DNA from: Enterobacter sp. R1(2018)
GTDB taxonomy: Bacteria > Pseudomonadota > Gammaproteobacteria > Enterobacterales > Enterobacteriaceae
Assembly (NCBI RefSeq): GCF_003628475.1
Contig: NZ_RCAA01000015.1
Span: 100,517-134,451, forward strand
Reading direction: 5' to 3'
Length of the DNA: 33,935 nucleotides
A program made the position numbers and the translations under genes. A model generated the notes under the pieces. The model did no database searches, had not been told where the DNA came from, and was given only the letters and a program-made list of their open reading frames with translations. Each line of letters opens with the position of its first letter. Positions within the stretch are counted from its first letter, which is position 1. Below, piece after piece: positions 21,051 through 31,145 of the stretch.

Positions 21051-21354
21051 GTTCGCTATCTCAATGTACTCAAAGGGGCGGGCAGAAAAAAACACGTCAT
21101 CATAACACTGCGGTTGCCCAGTGGAAGTGCCTAACGCACGTAATTTCATCGCGTTGCGCTTTTATTGAGCGCCTGCACAGCTATCAGACCGTTTTCGTCC
21201 CGAATAGTGCCTTAATAGTATTAAGCTACAGAGGGTTGGCGAAGCAAATCAGACGAAAGCTAAATAATTGTTGGAATTACGTTATTAAAACGGTTAAAAG
21301 CGGCTAACATTTAAAGGGATGAGTGGCATCTCTGCGTCGTTGAGGAGAAAGTTC

Positions 21355-21672
21355 ATGATGATACGCGAGCAAATAGAAACAAAATTAAGGGCAGCGTTCG
21401 AACCCGTGTTCCTGGAAGTCGTGGATGAGAGCTATCGTCACAATGTCCCGGCTGGTTCAGAAAGCCATTTTAAAGTGGTCTTAGTCAGCGATCGTTTTGC
21501 CGGTGAACGTTTTTTGAATCGCCACCGCCTGATCTACGGAACCTTAAGCGAAGAGCTTGCGAGTACCGTTCACGCGCTGGCCTTGCACACCTATACCATT
21601 AAAGAGTGGGAAGGGCTGCAGGATACTATTTTCGCCTCCCCACCATGCCGTGGCGCGGGTTCTATCGCCTGA
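21355..21672 (+). CDS. bolA: DNA-binding transcriptional regulator / stress morphogen BolA
   Basis: BolA affects cell shape and stationary-phase gene expression and also partners with monothiol glutaredoxins at iron-sulfur clusters. This start gives 105 residues beginning MMIREQIE; the ATG AGGAG spacing is 7 nt here and 10 nt for the next ATG at 21358, so either could be used. It shows the class-II KH-like fold with the conserved [25 protein letters not shown] helix-turn-helix region. The conserved His of [13 protein letters not shown] is a probable cluster ligand. It is followed by a strong terminator, so it is monocistronic. Confidence 0.96.
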   Translation: MMIREQIETKLRAAFEPVFLEVVDESYRHNVPAGSESHFKVVLVSDRFAGERFLNRHRLIYGTLSEELASTVHALALHTYTIKEWEGLQDTIFASPPCRGAGSIA

Positions 21673-21741
21673 AAATCACCTTTCGGGTTTGCAACTAAGG
21701 GAACTTTTCCTTTATGTTGCTCTCTGTTAATTGCGTTTTAC

Positions 21742-21768
21742 AAAACGGCCTGCGGGCCGTTTTATTTT
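21742..21768 (+). terminator. Terminator after bolA
   Basis: A 9-bp perfect stem, AAAACGGCC (21742-21750) with GGCCGTTTT (21755-21763), a TGCG tetraloop and then TATTTTGT. It closes the bolA unit. Confidence 0.88.
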
Positions 21769-21856
21769 GTCTTCAATACCCGGCTGTTTTGCAGGGGTAA
21801 GGCAATAAATTCCAACAAAGTGTGAAAAAGGCCGCAGCGACGTTATGTCGCCGTTC

Positions 21857-21885
21857 TCGACTCACCCTGGTGATGCCGCTATAAT
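21857..21885 (+). promoter_or_regulatory. Likely tig promoter
   Basis: TCGACT (21857-21862), a 17-bp spacer and a perfect TATAAT (21880-21885) give a good sigma-70 promoter with a leader of about 140 nt before tig. The rest of the 21673-22029 gap holds the bolA terminator and no gene. Confidence 0.6.
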
Positions 21886-22020
21886 GCTGCGTCTTATTTT
21901 TCGGAATGTCTTCGGGACGATTCTGACGACAGGGAATGTGATTCTGATACAGAGGACATCCCGGTTCTGTGAAGCAATATTGAGGGCTTCCAGAGTTGAC
22001 CGAGCACTGTGATTTTTTGA

Positions 22021-23328
<1,308 letters not shown>

Positions 23329-23368
23329 GCATAATTTTTGGCGCCACCGCCAGAAGTTTGCTGCATCA

Positions 23369-23402
23369 AGCCCGTCACCCACAAGGTGGCGGGCTTTTTT
23401 TA
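23369..23402 (+). terminator. Terminator after tig
   Basis: AGCCCGTCACC (23369-23379) pairs with GGTGGCGGGCT (23385-23395) over 11 bp with one G-T wobble, then a run of seven T. Confidence 0.9.
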
Positions 23403-23472
23403 TCTGGTAGAGAGCATAGCCGATGAATTATGCGAACTTTCAGGGTTAGCGTAACAAGAAAAGGTTGTTATG

Positions 23473-23501
23473 CTTGAAACAGGGTGAAGCTATCCCCATA
23501 A
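23473..23501 (+). promoter_or_regulatory. Sigma-32 (heat-shock) promoter of clpP
   Basis: CTTGAAA (23473-23479), a 14-bp spacer and CCCCATAA (23494-23501) match the RpoH consensus CTTGAAA-N11-16-CCCCATNT almost perfectly. It lies about 147 bp upstream of the clpP ATG. clpP is a known RpoH target in E. coli. Confidence 0.8.
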
Positions 23502-23647
23502 ACTTAGGCATGGCTGCAAAAATGACTCTGACTGATAATCCGTCCAATACCGGCAACGGGCGCAAGGAGCATAGTCTTCTTTTCGCGTCTCAAGTAGAAT
23601 CAGTGCAGTAGGTTAGAAGGCTTAATTACTCCAGGAGACGGAAAGAA

Positions 23648-24270
23648 ATGTCATACAGTGGCGAACGAGATCAATTAGCACCCCATATGGCCCTGGTGCC
23701 GATGGTTGTTGAACAGACATCACGTGGTGAGCGTTCATACGATATTTATTCCCGTCTGCTCAAGGAACGTGTCATCTTCATGACCGGACAGGTCGAAGAT
23801 CATATGGCTAACCTGATTGTGGCGCAGATGCTGTTTCTGGAAGCAGAAAACCCGGAAAAAGACATCTATCTCTACATTAACTCACCGGGTGGCGTAATTA
23901 CGGCAGGTATGTCGATCTACGACACCATGCAATTTATTAAACCGGACGTCAGCACTATCTGTATGGGACAGGCTTGTTCTATGGGTGCTTTCCTGCTGAC
24001 AGCCGGGGCGAGGGTAAGCGTTTCTGCCTGCCTAACTCGCGGGTGATGATTCACCAACCGCTGGGCGGCTATCAGGGACAGGCGACGGACATCGAAATTC
24101 ATGCCCGCGAAATTCTGAAAGTTAAAGCCCGTATGAATGAACTTATGGCGCAACACACCGGCAAATCTCTTGAAGAAATCGAGAGAGACACCGAGCGTGA
24201 CCGTTTCCTCGCTGCCAGCGAGGCGGTAGAGTATGGCTTAGTTGACTCGATCCTGACTCACCGTAACTAA
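23648..24270 (+). pseudogene. clpP: ClpP protease subunit, frameshifted at codon 122
   Basis: Proteolytic subunit of ClpAP/ClpXP; intact E. coli ClpP has 207 residues. Here 23648-24046 encodes 121 correct residues, then a wrong-frame tail ending at 132. The remainder (from [15 protein letters not shown] to SILTHRN) is intact in another frame, from about 24013 to 24270. The total length is 623 nt, one short of 624. The missing base is at 24011-24014, where GCG-AGG-GTA replaces the expected GCG-AAG-GGT. Catalytic Ser111 (GQACSMGA) precedes the break, while His136 and Asp185 follow it, so the product should be inactive. No standard slippery site is seen. It may be a sequencing error or a real mutation. 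clpX downstream is intact. Confidence 0.93.
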
Positions 24271-24280
24271 TGCCCGAAAA

Positions 24281-24319
24281 CAGCGGGCCGTATACTATAG
24301 TAAAAGTAGTGGCCCGCTG
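24281..24319 (+). repeat. Hairpin between clpP and clpX
   Basis: A perfect 9-bp stem, CAGCGGGCC (24281-24289) with GGCCCGCTG (24311-24319), encloses a 21-nt loop that contains the 10-bp palindrome TACTATAGTA (24293-24302). The loop is AT-rich and -10-like, and there is no T-run after the stem. It could moderate read-through from clpP to clpX or stabilise a processed end. Confidence 0.65.
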
Positions 24320-24403
24320 AGCGCATACGATTGGCTGTGCCGCAATAATGGCACTTGCGTCGTTTCAAACGGTGCAAAGAAACAGAAAAGAGGTTTTGAC
24401 TTT

Positions 24404-25678
24404 ATGACAGATAAGCGCAAAGACGGTTCAGGCAAACTTCTGTACTGCTCTTTTTGCGGCAAAAGCCAGCATGAAGTGCGCAAACTGATTGCCGGGCCGT
24501 CAGTGTATATCTGCGATGAGTGTGTCGACTTGTGTAACGACATCATTCGCGAAGAGATCAAAGAAGTGGCTCCGCACCGCGAGCGTAGCGCGCTGCCGAC
24601 GCCGCACGAAATCCGTCACCACCTGGATGACTACGTCATTGGCCAGGAACAGGCGAAAAAAGTCCTCGCCGTGGCGGTTTATAACCATTACAAACGCCTG
24701 CGCAATGGCGACAGCACCAACGGTATCGAGCTGGGCAAAAGTAACATTTTGCTGATCGGGCCAACCGGTAGCGGTAAAACCCTGCTGGCCGAAACGCTGG
24801 CGCGCCTGCTGGACGTTCCCTTCACCATGGCTGACGCCACCACGCTTACCGAAGCGGGTTACGTGGGTGAAGATGTGGAAAACATCATCCAGAAGCTGCT
24901 GCAGAAGTGCGACTACGATGTGCAAAAAGCGCAGCGCGGGATCGTCTATATCGATGAGATTGACAAAATCTCCCGCAAATCAGACAACCCGTCCATCACC
25001 CGCGATGTTTCCGGTGAAGGCGTGCAGCAGGCGTTGCTGAAACTGATTGAAGGCACCGTGGCGGCAGTTCCGCCGCAGGGTGGACGCAAGCATCCGCAGC
25101 AGGAATTCCTGCAGGTTGATACATCCAAGATTCTGTTTATCTGCGGCGGCGCGTTTGCCGGCCTCGACAAAGTGATCGCCAACCGTGTTGAAACCGGTTC
25201 AGGCATTGGCTTTGGCGCGACGGTAAAAGGCAAGTCTGAGAAAGCGAGCGAAGGTCAGCTGCTGGGCCAGGTCGAGCCAGAAGATTTGATCAAGTTCGGT
25301 CTGATTCCTGAGTTTATCGGCCGTCTGCCGGTCGTCGCAACGCTGAGCGAACTGAGCGAAGAAGCCCTGATCCAGATCCTGAGAGAACCGAAGAACGCCC
25401 TGACCAAGCAATATCAGGCGCTGTTCAATCTGGAAGGCGTGGAGCTGGAATTCCGCGAAGAGGCGCTGGATGCTATCGCCAAGAAAGCGATGGCGCGTAA
25501 AACCGGCGCTCGTGGTCTGCGTTCCATCGTTGAAGGCGCGCTGCTTGATACCATGTACGACCTGCCTTCCATGGAAGACGTCGAAAAAGTGGTTATCGAT
25601 GAGGCGGTCATCGACGGTCAGACCAAGCCGTTATTAATTTACGGCAAGCCGGAAGCGCAGCAGGCATCCGGCGAATAA
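24404..25678 (+). CDS. clpX: ATP-dependent Clp protease ATP-binding subunit ClpX
   Basis: AAA+ unfoldase that feeds tagged substrates to ClpP. It has 424 residues, as in E. coli. The N-terminal zinc domain has Cys15, Cys18, Cys37 and Cys40 (CSFCGK and CDECVDLC). Walker A is GPTGSGKT (about 119-126) and Walker B is VYIDEIDK (about 181-188). The loop that docks on ClpP ([12 protein letters not shown] motif) is intact at about 267-275. So the partner is preserved although clpP here is broken, and ClpX can act alone as a remodelling enzyme. It ends 29 bp before a terminator. Confidence 0.98.
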   Translation: MTDKRKDGSGKLLYCSFCGKSQHEVRKLIAGPSVYICDECVDLCNDIIREEIKEVAPHRERSALPTPHEIRHHLDDYVIGQEQAKKVLAVAVYNHYKRLRNGDSTNGIELGKSNILLIGPTGSGKTLLAETLARLLDVPFTMADATTLTEAGYVGEDVENIIQKLLQKCDYDVQKAQRGIVYIDEIDKISRKSDNPSITRDVSGEGVQQALLKLIEGTVAAVPPQGGRKHPQQEFLQVDTSKILFICGGAFAGLDKVIANRVETGSGIGFGATVKGKSEKASEGQLLGQVEPEDLIKFGLIPEFIGRLPVVATLSELSEEALIQILREPKNALTKQYQALFNLEGVELEFREEALDAIAKKAMARKTGARGLRSIVEGALLDTMYDLPSMEDVEKVVIDEAVIDGQTKPLLIYGKPEAQQASGE

Positions 25679-25707
25679 TTCGCCAAAATAACCAGTCAGT
25701 TAGTTGA

Positions 25708-25740
25708 AAAAGGGGGATTTTTATCCCCCTTTTATTTTTC
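25708..25740 (+). terminator. Terminator after clpX
   Basis: An 11-bp perfect stem, AAAAGGGGGAT (25708-25718) with ATCCCCCTTTT (25723-25733), a 4-nt loop and then ATTTTT. It separates clpX from the lon promoter. Confidence 0.9.
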
Positions 25741-25753
25741 CTGCATTTCCGGC

Positions 25754-25781
25754 ATTGAATGCTCGGGAAACATCCCCATAT
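25754..25781 (+). promoter_or_regulatory. Sigma-32 (heat-shock) promoter of lon
   Basis: ATTGAAT (25754-25760), a 13-bp spacer and CCCCATAT (25774-25781) match the RpoH consensus and closely resemble the known E. coli lon heat-shock promoter (GGGAAACATCCCCATATACTGAC shared, as I recall). Transcription should begin near 25788, about 265 nt before the lon ATG, much longer than the leader in E. coli because of the ERIC element in between. Confidence 0.82.
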
Positions 25782-25808
25782 ACTGACTTACTTGCTGGTG
25801 ATGCCATG

Positions 25809-26000
25809 ATATCTGTCATCCTTCAAGCTGCAGGCGCGTTGGCTGCACCCATATCACCCCAGTCACATATTAGCTATGCTCCTGGGGATTCATGGGCTTG
25901 CCGCGTTACTCGGTTGAGGTCTTGCCCCTACGGGGTCAGCCTTCGGCTGTTTAAAAACGCATGGCGTTTTTGTCCTGCAACTCGAATGATTTAAGGTATA
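25809..26000. repeat. ERIC element with about 65-bp insert, in the lon leader
   Basis: The ERIC/IRU core is plain: CACCCCAGTCACATATTAGC, then GCTCCTGGGGATTCA (about 25856-25891). The ends are CTTCAAGCTGCAGGCGCG on the left and CCTGCAACTCGAATGATTTA on the right, imperfect inverted repeats ending at TATA. Total length is 192 bp against 127 bp for the standard element. The extra part holds three consecutive hairpins: CCCC-TAC-GGGG (25925-25935), CAGCC-TTC-GGCTG (25937-25949) and AAAAACGC-ATG-GCGTTTTT (25953-25971). An ORF reading through this stretch is not a gene. It lies between the lon promoter and start codon, so it is transcribed. Confidence 0.88.
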
Positions 26001-26055
26001 AAGAGCGGAGGCATCGCCCCATCACCTGGCGGAAATTAAACTAAGAGAGAGCTCT

Positions 26056-28410
26056 ATGAATCCTGAGCGTTCTGAACGCATTGAAATCCCCGTATTGCCA
26101 TTGCGCGATGTGGTGGTTTATCCGCACATGGTTATTCCACTGTTTGTCGGGCGTGAAAAATCCATTCGCTGCCTGGAAGCGGCCATGGACCACGATAAAA
26201 AAATCATGTTGGTGGCGCAAAAAGAGGCCTCAACGGATGAGCCGGGTGTCAATGACCTGTTTTCGGTGGGTACCGTTGCATCCATTTTGCAGATGCTGAA
26301 ACTGCCGGACGGCACGGTAAAAGTGCTGGTGGAAGGTTTACAGCGTGCGCGCATTACCACCCTGTCTGACAATGGCGATCATTTCGCAGCCCAGGCTGAA
26401 TACCTCGACTCACCGGTTATCGAAGAGCGCGAGCAGGAAGTTCTGGTACGCACGGCCATTAACCAGTTTGAAGGCTACATCAAGCTAAACAAAAAAATCC
26501 CGCCGGAAGTGCTGACGTCCCTTAACAGCATCGACGATCCTGCACGTCTGGCAGACACTATCGCCGCACATATGCCGTTGAAATTGACGGATAAACAGTC
26601 AGTGCTTGAGATGTCCGATATTAACGAACGTCTTGAATACCTGATGGCGATGATGGAATCCGAAATCGATCTGCTGCAGGTTGAAAAACGCATTCGCAAC
26701 CGCGTTAAAAAGCAGATGGAAAAGAGCCAGCGCGAATACTATCTGAATGAGCAAATGAAAGCGATTCAGAAAGAATTGGGCGAAATGGACGACGCGCCGG
26801 ACGAAAACGAAGCGCTGAAACGCAAAATCGACGCGGCGAAAATGCCGAAAGAGGCGCGTGAAAAAACCGAAGCGGAACTGCAAAAGCTGAAAATGATGTC
26901 GCCGATGTCTGCGGAAGCAACCGTAGTGCGCGGCTATATCGACTGGATGGTGCAGGTGCCGTGGAACGCGCGCAGCAAGGTGAAAAAAGACCTGCGTCAG
27001 GCGCAGGAAGTTCTGGATACCGACCATTACGGTCTGGAGCGCGTGAAAGATCGCATCCTGGAATATCTCGCCGTGCAAAGCCGCGTTAACAAACTCAAAG
27101 GGCCAATCCTGTGCCTGGTAGGGCCTCCAGGGGTCGGTAAAACCTCCCTCGGCCAGTCCATCGCCAGAGCGACCGGGCGTAAATATATCCGTATGGCGCT
27201 GGGCGGCGTACGCGACGAAGCTGAAATCCGCGGCCACCGTCGGACCTATATTGGTTCGATGCCGGGCAAGCTGATTCAGAAAATGGCGAAAGTGGGCGTT
27301 AAAAACCCGCTGTTCCTGCTGGATGAAATCGACAAAATGTCTTCGGACATGCGTGGCGATCCGGCGTCGGCTTTGCTGGAAGTGCTCGATCCGGAACAGA
27401 ACGTCGCCTTTAACGATCACTACCTTGAGGTTGACTACGATCTCAGCGACGTGATGTTTGTCGCGACCTCTAACTCGATGAACATTCCGGCTCCGCTGCT
27501 GGACCGTATGGAAGTTATTCGTCTTTCCGGTTACACCGAAGACGAAAAGCTGAACATCGCCAAACAGCACCTGCTGCCGAAGCAGATTGAGCGTAACGCG
27601 CTGAAAAAAGACGAGCTGACGGTAGAAGATAGCGCCATTAGCGGCATTATTCGTTACTACACCCGTGAAGCCGGCGTGCGTAGCCTGGAGCGTGAAATCT
27701 CCAAACTGTGCCGTAAAGCGGTGAAACAGCTGCTGCTGGACAAAACGCTCAAACACATCACCATCAACGGCGATAACCTGAAGGATTTCCTTGGGGTGCA
27801 GCGCTTTGATTACGGCCGCGCGGACAGCGAAAACCGCGTAGGCCAGGTGACAGGCCTGGCGTGGACGGAGGTTGGCGGCGATCTGCTGACTATCGAAACC
27901 GCGTGCGTGCCGGGTAAAGGCAAGCTGACCTACACCGGTTCCTTAGGTGAGGTTATGCAGGAGTCTATCCAGGCTGCACTGACCGTGGTCCGCGCTCGCG
28001 CTGAAAAGCTGGGCATCAACGGCGACTTCTACGAAAAACGCGATATTCACGTTCACGTCCCGGAAGGCGCAACGCCGAAAGACGGCCCAAGCGCGGGTAT
28101 CGCGATGTGTACCGCGCTTGTTTCCTGTCTGACAGGTAACCCGGTGCGCGCGGATGTAGCCATGACCGGCGAAATTACGCTGCGTGGCCAGGTTCTGCCG
28201 ATCGGTGGTTTGAAAGAAAAACTGCTGGCGGCTCACCGCGGCGGCATTAAAACCGTGCTGATTCCTGACGACAATAAACGCGACCTGGAAGAGATTCCGG
28301 ACAACGTGATTGCCGATCTGGATATTCATCCGGTTAAGCGTATTGAGGAAGTTCTGGCCCTTGCATTGCAGAATGAACCGTACGGAATGCAGGTTGTAAC
28401 CGCAAAATAG
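26056..28410 (+). CDS. lon: ATP-dependent protease Lon
   Basis: Homo-oligomeric AAA+ serine protease that degrades misfolded and short-lived regulatory proteins. It has 784 residues, equal to E. coli. The N-terminal substrate-binding domain and coiled coil run to about 305. Walker A is GPPGVGKTS (about 356-364) and Walker B is [10 protein letters not shown] (about 418-427). The catalytic dyad is Ser679 in [11 protein letters not shown] and Lys722 in the following [13 protein letters not shown] block. AAGAGAGAG precedes the ATG. A terminator follows, so lon is a single-gene unit under a heat-shock promoter. Confidence 0.98.
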   Translation: MNPERSERIEIPVLPLRDVVVYPHMVIPLFVGREKSIRCLEAAMDHDKKIMLVAQKEASTDEPGVNDLFSVGTVASILQMLKLPDGTVKVLVEGLQRARITTLSDNGDHFAAQAEYLDSPVIEEREQEVLVRTAINQFEGYIKLNKKIPPEVLTSLNSIDDPARLADTIAAHMPLKLTDKQSVLEMSDINERLEYLMAMMESEIDLLQVEKRIRNRVKKQMEKSQREYYLNEQMKAIQKELGEMDDAPDENEALKRKIDAAKMPKEAREKTEAELQKLKMMSPMSAEATVVRGYIDWMVQVPWNARSKVKKDLRQAQEVLDTDHYGLERVKDRILEYLAVQSRVNKLKGPILCLVGPPGVGKTSLGQSIARATGRKYIRMALGGVRDEAEIRGHRRTYIGSMPGKLIQKMAKVGVKNPLFLLDEIDKMSSDMRGDPASALLEVLDPEQNVAFNDHYLEVDYDLSDVMFVATSNSMNIPAPLLDRMEVIRLSGYTEDEKLNIAKQHLLPKQIERNALKKDELTVEDSAISGIIRYYTREAGVRSLEREISKLCRKAVKQLLLDKTLKHITINGDNLKDFLGVQRFDYGRADSENRVGQVTGLAWTEVGGDLLTIETACVPGKGKLTYTGSLGEVMQESIQAALTVVRARAEKLGINGDFYEKRDIHVHVPEGATPKDGPSAGIAMCTALVSCLTGNPVRADVAMTGEITLRGQVLPIGGLKEKLLAAHRGGIKTVLIPDDNKRDLEEIPDNVIADLDIHPVKRIEEVLALALQNEPYGMQVVTAK

Positions 28411-28442
28411 TGACCTGACGCAAATACAGTCAATAAAAGCAC

Positions 28443-28479
28443 AGCTGGTAGGTGAATTGTCACTTGCCAGCTTTTTTTT
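28443..28479 (+). terminator. Terminator after lon
   Basis: A 13-bp stem (28443-28455 with 28460-28472, two G-T wobbles), an ATTG loop and eight T. Confidence 0.92.
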
Positions 28480-28619
28480 GTATCGCTAAGTTAGACAGCG
28501 GTTGGGTAGGTCACCAACAACGGGTGTTGTGCGGTCATGACAGGCCTGATATAACTTCTGCGCGGTCGTACTTTGAAGGATACGGGTACGATATAAATAA
28601 TAACGAGAGGAAGAGAAGA

Positions 28620-28892
28620 GTGAATAAATCTCAACTGATAGACAAAATTGCCGCAGGTGCTGATATTTCTAAAGCTGCGGCTGGACGTGCGTTAGATGCT
28701 GTTATCGCTTCTGTTACTGAATCTCTGCAGTCAGGGGAAGACGTAGCGCTGGTAGGCTTTGGTACTTTTGCTGTTAAAGAGCGTGCTGCCCGTACAGGCC
28801 GTAACCCTCAAACGGGTAAAGAGATCACCATCGCCGCAGCGAAAGTCCCGGGTTTCCGTGCGGGTAAAGCGCTGAAAGACGCGGTTAACTGA
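28620..28892 (+). CDS. hupB: DNA-binding protein HU-beta
   Basis: Beta subunit of HU, the histone-like protein that bends and compacts DNA and pairs with HU-alpha. It has 90 residues from a GTG start, as in E. coli; the longer in-frame ORF from 28452 includes leader sequence and was rejected. The body is one HU/IHF domain: helical N-terminus [20 protein letters not shown], the [21 protein letters not shown] beta arm (about 46-66) with the intercalating Pro at 63, and the [16 protein letters not shown] end. It is monocistronic and followed by a terminator. Confidence 0.98.
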   Translation: MNKSQLIDKIAAGADISKAAAGRALDAVIASVTESLQSGEDVALVGFGTFAVKERAARTGRNPQTGKEITIAAAKVPGFRAGKALKDAVN

Positions 28893-28936
28893 GTTTTCGA
28901 CCAGTTTATTGATATAAACCGTAAAGCTTTGTCAGG

Positions 28937-28962
28937 GGCGCATCATCAGATGTGCCTTTTTT
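28937..28962 (+). terminator. Terminator after hupB
   Basis: GGCGCATC (28937-28944) pairs with GATGTGCC (28949-28956) over 8 bp with one wobble and an ATCA loop, followed by six T. Nothing else is recognised between here and ppiD. Confidence 0.85.
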
Positions 28963-29122
28963 GTTTTTGGCGTCCTAATTTTCCGTATCCCTGATGATTT
29001 GAGACGGGTTTCTTGTCACAATACCCTCTTGCGCGCAGCGGCGGAATGACGAGCGTTCGCAAGGATGCCATGACGACTGCGCAGGGTTTACCAATTACAC
29101 TACAGCGGAGTGTTGTTACACC

Positions 29123-30997
29123 ATGATGGACAATTTACGCGCGGCGGCAAACCACGTCGTGCTCAAGATCATTCTGGGTTTGATTATCGTGTCATTCATT
29201 TTGACTGGCGTGGGTAACTACCTGATTGGCGGCAGCGCCAATTACGCCGCAAAAGTGAATGGCCAGGAGATTGGTCGTGGGCAGTTCGAAAATGCGGTAG
29301 CCAGCGAACGTAATCGCCAGCAACAGCAATTAGGTGAACAGTTCTCAGCGCTTGCTTCCAGCGAAGGCTACATGAAGCAGATGCGTCAGCAGGTGCTGTC
29401 TCGTATGATCGATGAGGCCCTGATGGACCAATATGCCAGACATCTCGGTTTGGGCATCAGCGACGAACAAATCAAACAGGCTATTTTTAAAGAGCCTGCT
29501 TTCCAGAATAACGGTAAATTCGACAACGCCCGTTATAACGCCATCATCAGCAACATGGGCATGACGGCGGACCAGTATGCTCAGGCACTGCGTAACCAGC
29601 TGACTACCCAGCAGCTTATCAGCGCCGTGGTAGGTACGGACTTTATGCTGACCGGCGAAACCGATGAGCTGGCCGCGCTGGTAGCCCAGCAACGTCTGGT
29701 GCGTGAAGCCACCATTGATGTGAAGGCGCTGGCTGCGAAGCAGGAGGTTTCCGAGCAGGAAATCAACAGCAGCTACGAACAGAATAAGAACGGTTACATC
29801 GCCCCTGAGCAATTCAGAGTCAGCTATATCAAGCTGGATGCGGCCTCCATGCCGCAAACTGTGACCGATGCCGACGTGCAGGCCTGGTATGACCAGCATC
29901 AGGATGAGTTTACTCAGCCGCAGCGTAACCGCTACAGCGTGATTCAGACCAAAACGGAAGCGGAAGCGAAGGCCGTGCTGGACGAGCTGAACAAAGGCGG
30001 TGACTTCGCGGCGCTGGCGAAAGAGAAATCAGCCGACATCATTTCCGCTCGTAACGGCGGCGATATGGGCTGGCTTGAGCCATCCACAACGCCTGATGAG
30101 TTGAAAAATGCCGGCCTGAAAGACAAAGGCCAGCTGTCAAATGTGATCAAGTCTTCCGTGGGCTTCCTGGTGGTTCGCCTGGACGATATCCAGCCTGCGC
30201 AAACCAAGCCGCTGTCTGAAGTTCATGACGCGATTGCGGATAAGGTGAAGCAGGAGAAGGCGGTTGATGCTTACTACGCGCTGCAGCAGAAAGTAAGCGA
30301 CGCCGCGAGCAACGACAACGAATCCCTGGCGGGCGCCGAGCAGGTTGCAGGCGTTAAGGCCGTTGAAACCGGCTGGTTCAGCCACGACAGCCTGCCGGCC
30401 GAGCTAAACTTTAAACCCGTTGCCGACGCTATCTTTAACGGCGGCCTGGTGGGTGAAAACGGCACGCCGGGAAGCAATTCTGACATCATCACCGTCGACG
30501 GCGACAGAGCGTTCGTTCTGCGCGTAACCGAGCACAAAGCGGAGGCCGTTAAGCCTCTGGCCGAGGTGCGCGAACAGGTTATCGCTCAGGTGAAGCAACA
30601 GAAAGCCGAACAGCAGGCGAAGATGGATGCCGACAAGCTGCTTAACGAGCTGAAACAGGGCAAAGGCGACGCCGCGATGCAGGCCGCAGGGCTAAGCTTC
30701 GGCGCTGCCAAAACGCTGTCCCGTACGGGGCAGGATCCAATAAGCCAGGCCGCCTTTACGCTGCCGTTACCTGCTAAAGATAAGCCAGCTTACGGCGTGG
30801 CTAACGACATGCAGGGCAACGTGGTGCTGTTGGCTCTGGATGAAGTGAAAGCCGGTACTATGCCTGCGGAACAGAAAAAAGCGATGGTGCAGGGGATAAC
30901 CCAGAACAACGCCCAGATAGCCTTTGAAGCGCTGATGACCAACCTGCGCAAAGAGGCGAAGATTAAAACGGGCGACGTTGTCGACCAGCAGCAATAA
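29123..30997 (+). CDS. ppiD: Periplasmic folding chaperone PpiD
   Basis: Inner-membrane-anchored chaperone that helps proteins leaving the Sec translocon fold. It has 624 residues (E. coli 623). A single N-terminal membrane helix (about 13-35) leaves a large periplasmic part. A SurA-like N-terminal chaperone region is followed by one parvulin domain (about 266-355: RYSVIQTKTEAEAKAVLDELNKGGDFAALA to SSVGFLVVRLDDI); this domain in E. coli PpiD is largely inactive as an isomerase. A second, degenerate parvulin-like segment follows. A weak GGAG site precedes ATGATGGAC. It lies after hupB, and a terminator follows. Confidence 0.97.
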   Translation: MMDNLRAAANHVVLKIILGLIIVSFILTGVGNYLIGGSANYAAKVNGQEIGRGQFENAVASERNRQQQQLGEQFSALASSEGYMKQMRQQVLSRMIDEALMDQYARHLGLGISDEQIKQAIFKEPAFQNNGKFDNARYNAIISNMGMTADQYAQALRNQLTTQQLISAVVGTDFMLTGETDELAALVAQQRLVREATIDVKALAAKQEVSEQEINSSYEQNKNGYIAPEQFRVSYIKLDAASMPQTVTDADVQAWYDQHQDEFTQPQRNRYSVIQTKTEAEAKAVLDELNKGGDFAALAKEKSADIISARNGGDMGWLEPSTTPDELKNAGLKDKGQLSNVIKSSVGFLVVRLDDIQPAQTKPLSEVHDAIADKVKQEKAVDAYYALQQKVSDAASNDNESLAGAEQVAGVKAVETGWFSHDSLPAELNFKPVADAIFNGGLVGENGTPGSNSDIITVDGDRAFVLRVTEHKAEAVKPLAEVREQVIAQVKQQKAEQQAKMDADKLLNELKQGKGDAAMQAAGLSFGAAKTLSRTGQDPISQAAFTLPLPAKDKPAYGVANDMQGNVVLLALDEVKAGTMPAEQKKAMVQGITQNNAQIAFEALMTNLRKEAKIKTGDVVDQQQ

Positions 30998-31041
30998 TCT
31001 TCAGCTTTACCCGCATTTCGTTGCAACGTAGTGCAACAACT

Positions 31042-31064
31042 AAAGGCCGCTTTCGCGGCCTTTT
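31042..31064 (+). terminator. Terminator after ppiD
   Basis: AAAGGCCGC (31042-31050) pairs with GCGGCCTTT (31055-31063) over 9 bp with a TTTC loop. Only about four T follow the stem centre, so it may be leaky. Confidence 0.8.
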
Positions 31065-31145
31065 CCACATTTTGATATCGACAATTGTTCAGCTTTTTTC
31101 CTCCCGCTAAGGTGGCGTTGCTGCTAAACACATGGAGGAAACAGT

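Noticed and set aside
23999-24020. Programmed -1 frameshift in clpP
   Set aside because: No X-XXY-YYZ slippery heptamer in the right frame and no following pseudoknot is apparent; ClpP is not known to use recoding.
25704-25994. 96-codon ORF through the clpX terminator and the ERIC
   Set aside because: It begins inside a terminator stem and runs through repeat DNA; no homology is recognised.
26599-27756. 385-codon open frame antisense to lon
   Set aside because: A shadow of lon; Phe- and His-rich with no plausible start signals.
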